From Acidimicrobiaceae bacterium (lineage in GTDB: Bacteria > Actinomycetota > Acidimicrobiia > Acidimicrobiales > RAAP-2): a stretch of 40,417 nt of DNA. The stretch lies in assembly GCA_003132205.1 (NCBI GenBank), contig PKWY01000056.1, positions 117,960 through 158,376 of the forward strand. Direction: 5' to 3'. How positions within the stretch are numbered: the first letter of the stretch is position 1; the number at the start of each line of letters is the position of its first letter. This document shows positions 20,814 to 27,296 of this stretch, one piece after another. Position numbers and translations under genes: made by a program. The notes under the pieces were generated by a model, which ran no database searches, had not been told where the DNA came from, and was given only the letters and a program-made list of their open reading frames with translations.

Positions 20814-22232
20814 TCATGTTTGAGGGGTGTCACCGATGACGGCGTGTTCGTTCACCAGTTGTTCGACCCGGTCGACAAAGGCCCCGAGATCGACGAGGTG
20901 CGGGTCGACGAGGCGGATCAATCCGACCACGGCCGAGGGAAAGCCGTCCACTATGGATTTCACCGCGAGGATTTCGGCGTCGGGGAACGAGCCCCGGGCA
21001 AGTACCCGTCGAGCCCAAGCGGCCATTGCTTCGGCACCTGCGGGGCAGTCCCGTCCCGCGTGGAACTCCGCGGCGATGACGGGAGCAATCCGCGTGCGTA
21101 GCTTCATCACGGAATCCGACGCGATCTGCTCCAGTTGGTACTCGATTCTCGAGTTCTCGAATCGCTCGAAGAGCTGACTGCAGTACACCTTGAGATCAAG
21201 GTCATCGGGAAGATGATGTTCAGCGCTGGACCAAAATGATACGACGGCACGACGACACCGCGGATCAGCGACCGCCTGGGCGACGGTGACGTGGCCAGCC
21301 TCGAGCCCCAGGTAGGCGAGAATACTGTGTGCTCCGTTCAAGAGCCACAGTTTCCTTCGCTCGTACGGCTCGATCTCCTTGACGAACAGGGCTCCGGCGT
21401 GTTCCCATCGCGGCCGGCCCGCAGGAAAGTGACCCGAGATGACCCAACTGGCAAACGGCTCGGTCACCACCGGTGCCGCGTCGAGCCACCGAGTCTCCTC
21501 CGCCACAATGGCGATGTCGCGATCGGTAGTTCGCGGCGTAATGCGGTCAACGCTCGTGGAGGCAAACGTGACGTTCTCCTCCAGCCAGAGCGTCAACTCC
21601 GGACTGATTCGATCTGTCAACTGCGTCAACCCTTGCTCGAGCACCCATCCATTGTTGGGCAAATTGTCGCATGGAACGACTGCGATCGGACCAACATTCG
21701 CGCGCCGTCGCGCTTCGAGACCGAGCAAGATTCGCCCCGGAATAGTGCTGATCGCGAGCCAGTCGAGGCGATCTTCCGGTGTCAGCTCGTGTAACATCGC
21801 GACATCGCGAGCCAGCTCGACGTCGTCGAAGTGCGGCGCGCCATCGAGGCCTATCCGGTATCCCGATTCGGTCACCGTCGTCGTCACCACGACGACTTCT
21901 GGCCGAGAGAATACGTTAACGATCGCGCCGGTATCAGAACCCTCGTACACTTCGACAAGGTTGGTCATGACCTCGAACCGGTCGCCGGAAGCGGAGCGCT
22001 CGATCAGCGTGTAGAGGCCCTCTTGTCGCAGTAGCGTTTCGGCGATTCCGCTCCCTCGACCCGTGAAGGCACATATTCCCCATTCGCCGCCGTCACCCGC
22101 ATGCGCGGTGAACCACGCTTGGTGCGCACGATGAAACGAGCCCAATCCGAAATGGGCAATGCGGGCGGGCGGGCTCGGGTGCGGCGCACCAAAGGCCTTT
22201 CGCGTGAGGACGCGCGCCGCGGAGACCCTCAT
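20814..22232 (-). CDS. uxuB: Fructuronate reductase / mannitol dehydrogenase family
   Basis: A 472-residue long-chain polyol dehydrogenase. It would reduce D-fructuronate to D-mannonate with NADH. The N-terminal Rossmann part has IAHFGLGSFHRAHQAWF, then VVVTTTVTESGY, VVPCDNLPNNGWVLEQG and FASTSVDRITPRTT. The C-terminal catalytic domain has WVISGHFPAGRPRWE and KLWLLNGAHSILAYLG, which holds the catalytic lysine, asparagine and histidine. Family members also include mannitol and arabinitol dehydrogenases, but the position between uxaC and manD makes fructuronate reductase the best reading. The ATG overlaps the uxaC stop (22229-22232). Confidence 0.9.
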   Translation of the reverse strand: MRVSAARVLTRKAFGAPHPSPPARIAHFGLGSFHRAHQAWFTAHAGDGGEWGICAFTGRGSGIAETLLRQEGLYTLIERSASGDRFEVMTNLVEVYEGSDTGAIVNVFSRPEVVVVTTTVTESGYRIGLDGAPHFDDVELARDVAMLHELTPEDRLDWLAISTIPGRILLGLEARRRANVGPIAVVPCDNLPNNGWVLEQGLTQLTDRISPELTLWLEENVTFASTSVDRITPRTTDRDIAIVAEETRWLDAAPVVTEPFASWVISGHFPAGRPRWEHAGALFVKEIEPYERRKLWLLNGAHSILAYLGLEAGHVTVAQAVADPRCRRAVVSFWSSAEHHLPDDLDLKVYCSQLFERFENSRIEYQLEQIASDSVMKLRTRIAPVIAAEFHAGRDCPAGAEAMAAWARRVLARGSFPDAEILAVKSIVDGFPSAVVGLIRLVDPHLVDLGAFVDRVEQLVNEHAVIGDTPQT

Positions 22233-23638
22233 AGCTTGAAGGCCCGCCGGGGTGCTTCGTCGATCACCTCAACAATGATCTCACGGGCTCGCGACATCGA
22301 GATGCGGTGCTCGGCCACCATCCGAGCGAGAAAGGAGGCTTCGACGCGCCGAGCGACATTGTGCCGCGCGGGAATCGAACCAAAGGCGCGCGTGTCGTCG
22401 ACGAAACCTCCGTAACGCGAGAAACCGGTCGTCTCGGTCACGGCCGCCCGGAAGCGGAGCATGGCATCCGGAGCATCGAGGAACCACCAAGGTGACCCGA
22501 GGTACACACTGGGGTACACGCCCGCCAGCGGAGCCAACTCGCGCGAAAAGGTGGTCTCGTCCAGTGTGAATAGCACCAAATGGAATCCTCGCGCCGTGCC
22601 GAAGTCAGCGAGTAGTGGGCGCAGAGAGGAGGTGAACTCGACCGCGATCGGAATGTCGTGTCCCGTGTCCGGTCCGAACCGCGCGTAGGCGTCCGGGTGG
22701 TAATTACGGAACGAACCAGGATGAATTGCCATTGCCAGCCCGTCCTCGACGCTCATCCGAGCCATTTCGTAGAGCATGTGGGCTTCGAAGGCGTCGCGGT
22801 CATCATCAGAGAAATCATCGCGACGTACGCGGTCGAACAGGCGCGCGGCCACCAACGGATCGAGCTTGAGGCTCAGCGGCGTTCGCACGCCATGGTCAGT
22901 TGCGACGGCCCCCGCGTCGATGAAGTGTTGTCGCCTATTTCGCAATGCGGTGAGGTAGCCGTCGTATCCATGTCGCCCCTCTCCGGCCACCGCGATCAGG
23001 CGATCCACGTTGCCCACAAAATCCACCGCGTTGGCGTTGACGTACGCGTCAGGACGAAAGGTGGGAATGACTCGACTTTTAAAAGAAGTGTCCACACGCA
23101 AACTCAGATGAGCGCCAAGATCGTCGAGTGGATCATCCGTTGTCGCGAGTATCTCTATCCCGAACGTTTCCATGAGCGCCCTCGGGCGAAAACTGGGCTC
23201 GGCCAGTCGCGCCGCAATCTGCTCATACAGTCGGTTCGCATTATCTCGAGTGGGGGTCTCTTCAATCCCGAACAGGCCGGACAGTTCCAACGCGAGCCAG
23301 TTGCCGGACGCGGTACCGTCAAATATGTGCCACGCGGAGCAGAACTCACGCCAGATCTCTAAAGGATCGGTCGCGACGTCACCGACGCCCAGTGATTCCA
23401 TGGTTGAACCGTTCGCGTGCAGCAATCTGGTCACGTAGTGATCTGGGGATACCAAGAGATCGGCGGGATTGGCGAAGTTCGTGTTCTCGGCGATGATCGC
23501 GGCCGGTACGTGACCGTGAGGTGACACGATGGGGAGGCGTTCGACGCAATCCAATAACTCGCGTGCGAACTCTCGCGTGGCCGGGTCCGCGGGCAAGAGT
23601 CGATCGGGGCTCGGCGTACTTCGCGTGGCGTCGGTCAC
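22229..23638 (-). CDS. uxaC: Glucuronate isomerase
   Basis: A 469-residue metal-dependent isomerase converting D-glucuronate to D-fructuronate (or galacturonate to tagaturonate). The N-terminus PDRLLPADPATREFARELLD and VERLPIVSPHGHVPA holds the two metal-binding histidines of the amidohydrolase-like barrel. Other conserved parts are IFDGTASGNWLALELSGLFG, FGIEILATTDDPLDDL, MAIHPGSFRNYHPD, DIPIAVEF and YLGSPWWFLDAPDAM, then RYGGFVDDTRAFGSIPARHN. The start is GTG 23638. It is first in the operon uxaC-uxuB-manD. KDG kinase and aldolase genes are not in the window, nor is a uronate regulator. Confidence 0.93.
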   Translation of the reverse strand: MTDATRSTPSPDRLLPADPATREFARELLDCVERLPIVSPHGHVPAAIIAENTNFANPADLLVSPDHYVTRLLHANGSTMESLGVGDVATDPLEIWREFCSAWHIFDGTASGNWLALELSGLFGIEETPTRDNANRLYEQIAARLAEPSFRPRALMETFGIEILATTDDPLDDLGAHLSLRVDTSFKSRVIPTFRPDAYVNANAVDFVGNVDRLIAVAGEGRHGYDGYLTALRNRRQHFIDAGAVATDHGVRTPLSLKLDPLVAARLFDRVRRDDFSDDDRDAFEAHMLYEMARMSVEDGLAMAIHPGSFRNYHPDAYARFGPDTGHDIPIAVEFTSSLRPLLADFGTARGFHLVLFTLDETTFSRELAPLAGVYPSVYLGSPWWFLDAPDAMLRFRAAVTETTGFSRYGGFVDDTRAFGSIPARHNVARRVEASFLARMVAEHRISMSRAREIIVEVIDEAPRRAFKL

Positions 23639-24305
23639 GACGTGTGCGGATCCAGGTCGAAAAGTAATTCGGCTGGCACTTCCCTCGCCGGGGTGATTTC
23701 TCCTTGCCCACCCGCGTCAGACAGTCTTTCCATTTTTTCTTGAAGCCTCGGCGGCGAGTCGCAACCTCGGTGTCGGACTACGCGCATTGCTGGCGCCGCC
23801 TTGGTACTTCTCCTCGTATGAACTGTCGCCAAGTCAGACCCCTCCATCGTCGACCCACCTCGTCGCCGCGAGTCGGCACAGCAATCGCGCAGAAACGAAC
23901 GGCAATCTCGCGATACGTCATCGATAGTGCTCCTCTCGATTCCTCGACGCCTTTGATGGGGTGAACGTCACGAAATACTCCTACTTCTGTCAGCCAAACT
24001 GACGGTTGGCGTCACTGAATCTCGGGTGCACGCAATTTCTTCACTCTCGTCCGCACCCCGGCACCTCGGCCGTTCCAACCACCATTTTCATGCCGGCCCA
24101 CCAATACACTCGTCTAGTGCGAATTGCTGTAGCAATGCTACGGGACCGCGAATGAGATGGCAAACGATTGGATCGTCGTACACCAGTCCTCGAATCACCG
24201 TCAATCAAAGGGTGGATTAACACAGTGCGCAGGGGCACCCACCGATTATCTGAATGTCACTGGGTGTGCCGAAGATTGCCCTGACGTTCTCGATGATGAC
24301 GTCGT
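23639..24305. other. 667-bp upstream region of the uronate operon, no supported gene
   Basis: Must hold the operon promoter. A minus-strand reading ending EITPAREVPAELLFDLDPHTS overlaps the uxaC GTG (GTGA) and could be the tail of a decayed upstream gene, but I recognise no family. A small hairpin GCCAA/TTGGC sits at about 23992-24010. Nothing else can be supported up to R4. Confidence 0.35.
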
Positions 24306-24713
24306 GAATCGCGACGGGTCTGTTGGTCACAAGATCGTCGGGGAAATTGTCTACTTGTCCCCCAGTCGCATCTCAAACAAATCACCGTCAACTCCTCGAA
24401 ATTGAATAGTGACTTGTCCTTGAAACGAGCCTGGATCTAGCCAACTGTCTAGCCACGATTTCAAACGTGAGAGGACTTCAGTGGACGTTGGTGGACATTC
24501 CACTTCGTCCGGCCAACAGATTTTGACGCTGAGAGACGTCCCTGGACGTTCCGGAAACACTCTCAAGGTGCTGGGATCGAGACCCGGGCGGCCCACCATA
24601 AGACTTTGAACGTTTACGCTCGAGGATCCCAACGGTCGCGACAGTGAAGATCTGGAGAGAGAATAAAGCGGTTTAGAAATGTCTCCGAAATACCGAGGCC
24701 GATTCAGTCTGGC
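24306..24713 (+). repeat. Repeat R4
   Basis: Begins GAATCGCGACGGGTCTGTTG at 24306. The core at about 24564-24598 reads AAGGTGCTGGGATCGAGACC and ends GGGCGGCCCACCA. CCCAACGGTCGCGAC follows 29 bp after the core, exactly as in R3, and GGCCGATTCAG is close to the end of the tail seen in R2 and R6. The minus-strand ORF is uninterrupted. Confidence 0.85.
24351..24599 (-). CDS. Repeat-encoded small protein, R4 copy
   Basis: An intact 82-residue frame; the only copy with ATG at the core (24599). It reads VGRPGLDPSTLRVFPERPG, TSLSVKICWPDEVECPPTS, EVLSRLKSWLDSWLDPGSF, VTIQFRGVDG and EMRLGDK. Same length as R3, with mostly conservative changes. The frame also runs open further upstream (to 24746), so a longer product is possible. 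Domain and function are unknown. Confidence 0.45.
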   Translation of the reverse strand: MVGRPGLDPSTLRVFPERPGTSLSVKICWPDEVECPPTSTEVLSRLKSWLDSWLDPGSFQGQVTIQFRGVDGDLFEMRLGDK

Positions 24714-24925
24714 CCAAGCGATCGAGTCGGGGCGAGGCAACGTCATGGGGACCGTTGATCATGGAAAGCACTATTTCTCGTATCGCCGGGAGCGGCAAGC
24801 TCCGGATGGCGGCCGTCACCAACAAGCGTGACACAAATTGTCAAGCGTTGGCCAGCTACGTCATCAACACCATCGCGGGCGTGACGTCGGAGCAGCGACG
24901 CTATACCTACATCGATGCCTGGCGC

Positions 24926-25154
24926 AAGGCTCGCCTGGCGGGGTATTCAGGCAGCGAAACGGACGTCGTCGCTCATCTCGTGGTGACATCCTCTCAGCCT
25001 CAGCGATATAGACGTCGAGGTGACCCGACGCCAAGACCGCGTCGAGATTTCGGCGACGGTGGCCCCGCTGAAGCGAACCGGTGTAGGGCTCGAAACTCTG
25101 ACGGCCTGCGCGGTCGCCGCGCTGAGCGTAAGAAACTCGCTGCTCGAGCAGTAA
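24926..25154 (+). pseudogene. moaC: Decayed moaC (cyclic pyranopterin monophosphate synthase)
   Basis: Conserved MoaC blocks can be followed across a frame change and a stop. KARLAG is in one frame. After an extra G in the run at 24940-24943 the frame reads IQAAKRTSSLISW, then TGA at 24984-24986 (where MoaC has the LCHP cysteine), then HPLSLSDIDVEVTRRQ, VEISATVAPLKRTGVGLETL, TACAVAALSVRNSLLEQ and a TAA stop at 25152-25154. The N-terminal third is not recognisable. MoaC makes the molybdopterin precursor, which fits the molybdenum-enzyme genes that follow. This copy cannot give a working protein. Confidence 0.75.
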
Positions 25155-25406
25155 GTCTCTCGCATGGATCGACAACCTCACCCTCTTGTCCAAGAGCGGA
25201 GGAAAATCCTGCCCCTGGGGCGGATTCGTCGACTGCCATACTGGAGCGGGCGAGCCGGTCCGCACGGATCGGTGGAGAACGCAGTTTGCCGGTGATTCGT
25301 AAGTCTCGGAGATTGAAGCGGCACGTCATGGCCGCAGCCTTGCTAAGTAGGCTTTGCGCTGTGAACGGCCCGTCGGCTCGCTCACGAACTCGATGAAGAG
25401 GTTGCC
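25155..25406. other. Upstream region of the xdhC genes
   Basis: About 250 bp without a supported gene between the moaC remnant and xdhC. GAAGAGG at 25395-25401 is the ribosome binding site of the next gene. Confidence 0.4.
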
Positions 25407-25718
25407 ATGCTTGAAGTGCTCGAAGACATCGAACGTTGGCAGCAGAGCGGGCACCTGGTCGCCCTCGCCCGCGTGGTGGGGGTGGCCGGATCCGGACCGC
25501 GAGATTCGGGCGCGGCCATGGTGGTGAACGATCAAGGGCAGGTCGCCGGTTCGGTGTCGGGCGGCTGCGTCGAGGGAGCCGTGGTCGGCGCAGCGCTCGA
25601 AGTCCTGGCCTCTGGTAGACCCCAACTTTGCACGTTCAGCTACAGTGACGATGATGCATTCTCCGTCGGTCTTACCTGCGGCGGCACCGTGCGAATCTTC
25701 ATCGAGCCGGTGAACTGA
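25407..25718 (+). CDS. XdhC/CoxI family protein, N-terminal domain
   Basis: A 103-residue protein from ATG 25407 (GAAGAGG six bases upstream). It is the CoxI/XdhC N-terminal domain: VALARVVGVAGSGPRDSGAA, MVVNDQGQVAGSVSGGCVEG, and VGLTCGGTVRIFIEP. The SVSGGCVEG and LTCGG motifs carry the conserved cysteines. XdhC proteins bind molybdenum cofactor, help its sulfuration and insert it into xanthine dehydrogenase-type enzymes. In most relatives this domain continues directly into the Rossmann domain encoded at 25735. Here it stops at TGA 25716 and the next gene starts in another frame 16 bp later. Confidence 0.85.
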   Translation: MLEVLEDIERWQQSGHLVALARVVGVAGSGPRDSGAAMVVNDQGQVAGSVSGGCVEGAVVGAALEVLASGRPQLCTFSYSDDDAFSVGLTCGGTVRIFIEPVN

Positions 25719-25734
25719 TCGGACGTCCCGGTCG

Positions 25735-26571
25735 ATGATTGGCGCCCTGGCCGTCGTTCGCGACTGCATCCGAAGTGGTGAGCCCGCCGTGCTCGCCACC
25801 GTGGTGCAACTCTCGACCACGCGGGTGGCCTCGGTGCGGGCGGGTGCCGAGGTGGCACCGGCCCTTGGCGCAAAGATTGTCGTGCGACCCGGTGTCGCTG
25901 CGCTCGGCTCCCTCGGCGAACCGACTCTGGACGAGGTCGTCGTCCGTGACGCCCTCGCCGCTCTCGAAGCCGGGAAGAACCAGGTTCGCGACTACCCCTC
26001 TGACGACGACCCGCTGAGCAGTGTCACCGTGTTCTACGACGTATTCACAACGCCACCACGAATGGTGGTGATCGGGGCCACCGATTTCACCGCGGCGCTC
26101 GTGCGGGTGGCCAAGACTCTGGGATACCGGGTGAGTGTCTGTGACGCGCGCGCGGTATTCGCGACTTCGCAGCGATTCCCTGAGGCCGACGAAGTGGTCG
26201 TGGACTGGCCGGACCGCTACCTGGCGACGGTGGCCGGCGATCTGGGGCCCCAAGACGCCGTTTGCGTGCTGAGCCACGATCACAAGTTCGACGTGCTGGC
26301 GCTCGTCGCTGCCCTGACCACGCGCGCGGGCTACGTCGGAGCGATGGGTTCGCGCCGTACCCACTCCGAGCGACTCGACCTGCTGCGCCGCGAAGGCGTG
26401 GACGAGCAGCAACTGGCCCGCATCATGGGACCGATCGGCATCGACATCGGCGCTCGCTCGCCCGAGGAGACCGCCGTCGCGATTGTGGCCGAGATCATCG
26501 CGCTGCGCACTCGCAGTGTCGTCCCGTCGCTGCGCGACCGAACGGGCCCAATCCATCAGGTGCGCCCGTGA
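25735..26571 (+). CDS. XdhC family protein, C-terminal (Rossmann) part
   Basis: 278 residues. The first ~85 (MIGALAVVRDCIRSGEPAVL, RPGVAALGSLG) correspond to the second half of the CoxI region. Residues about 100-278 are the XdhC C-terminal Rossmann domain: PPRMVVIGATDFTAALVRVA, GYRVSVCDARAVFATSQRFP, VVDWPDRYL, AVCVLSHDHKFDVLAL, GYVGAMGSRRTHSERL and IDIGARSPEETAVAIVAEII. It acts with the preceding gene in maturing the molybdenum hydroxylase. The split may be a natural two-gene form or a frameshift in a formerly single gene. The stop overlaps the next gene (GTGA at 26568). Confidence 0.85.
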   Translation: MIGALAVVRDCIRSGEPAVLATVVQLSTTRVASVRAGAEVAPALGAKIVVRPGVAALGSLGEPTLDEVVVRDALAALEAGKNQVRDYPSDDDPLSSVTVFYDVFTTPPRMVVIGATDFTAALVRVAKTLGYRVSVCDARAVFATSQRFPEADEVVVDWPDRYLATVAGDLGPQDAVCVLSHDHKFDVLALVAALTTRAGYVGAMGSRRTHSERLDLLRREGVDEQQLARIMGPIGIDIGARSPEETAVAIVAEIIALRTRSVVPSLRDRTGPIHQVRP

Positions 26572-27119
26572 GCGCAGGGATCCTGCTCTGTGGCGGAGCG
26601 TCCACCCGCTTCAACGCGGGCGGTCCCAAACTGCTCGCTCTCTTCCGAGGCCGACCGCTGGTTGCCTGGGCGCTCGAGCATATTGGTGCAGCAGGGTTCG
26701 ACGAAGTCATCGTGGTCGTGGGTGCGATCGACCTCGCCAAAGTCCTCACGGACCAGACCGTCGTCGACAACCGCGACTGGCAGTCGGGACTCTCCTCGTC
26801 ACTTCGCGCTGGCGTCAACGAAGCGCAACGGCGGGGCTACGACTCGGTGGTCGTCGGACTCGGTGACCAGCCGCTCGTCCCCTCCTCGGCCTGGAGTGCC
26901 GTTCAAGCGACGCAGAGCCCCATCGCCGTGGCGAATTTCGGTGGCCGCCGCACCCCGCCGGTCCGGCTCACCCGCGAGGTCTGGCCGCTGCTGCCCACCG
27001 TGGGAGACATCGGCGCTCGCGAATTGATGCGGGCCCGCCCGGACCTCGTGCGCGACGTCACTTGCGACGGCGACTGCCTGGACATCGACACCGTCGAGGA
27101 CATGGCACCGCGGACGTGA
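26568..27119 (+). CDS. MobA-like NTP transferase (MocA type, cytidylyl/guanylyl transferase)
   Basis: 183 residues from GTG 26568; the frame is open further upstream, but that part overlaps xdhC and lacks family similarity. SAGILLCGGASTRFNAGGPK is the nucleotide-binding loop (usually LAAGxSxRMGxxK, so here with unusual Cys and Asn), followed by GRPLVAWALEHI, VVVGAIDL, SSLRAGVNEAQRRGYDSVVV, LGDQPLVPSSAW and CLDIDTVEDM. Relatives convert molybdopterin to its cytosine or guanine dinucleotide form, or activate sugars. Since it sits in an operon with xdhC, opposite a Mo-hydroxylase gene, cofactor nucleotide attachment (MCD type) is likely. Confidence 0.8.
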   Translation: MSAGILLCGGASTRFNAGGPKLLALFRGRPLVAWALEHIGAAGFDEVIVVVGAIDLAKVLTDQTVVDNRDWQSGLSSSLRAGVNEAQRRGYDSVVVGLGDQPLVPSSAWSAVQATQSPIAVANFGGRRTPPVRLTREVWPLLPTVGDIGARELMRARPDLVRDVTCDGDCLDIDTVEDMAPRT

Positions 27120-27214
27120 ACGCCGCGTCCGCCGAACCGGACACCTCCGACTGGTCAGTGTCGATCGCCGAAAGGTGGGCACGCCGCATCCCCTCACTCG
27201 GTGCGAGCGCGTAG
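27116..27214 (+). CDS. Very short ORF overlapping mocA-like stop
   Basis: GTG 27116 overlaps the stop of the previous gene (GTGA), the coupling style used elsewhere in this operon. The 32-residue reading (NAASAEPDTSDWSVSIAERW and onward) ends in TAG at 27212. It may be the head of a longer gene cut off when the convergent hydroxylase gene was brought in, or a chance frame. Confidence 0.3.
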   Translation: MNAASAEPDTSDWSVSIAERWARRIPSLGASA

Positions 27215-27296
27215 CGCTGAGCCTGGCGATGGCACCGGGCGCGAGCACCCCCCTGGCGGGGGCGGCGATGCCCCTCGAGGGACCGCTCGTCGGCCG

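Noticed and set aside
24755..25396. 213-residue plus-strand ORF between R4 and xdhC
   Set aside because: Most of its translation is Arg/Ser-rich noise; the meaningful content of this stretch is the decayed moaC in shifting frames.
26262..26567. Long upstream extension of the MocA-like gene
   Set aside because: It lies inside the xdhC coding region, is Arg-rich, and lacks family similarity; GTG 26568 with GTGA overlap is the better start.
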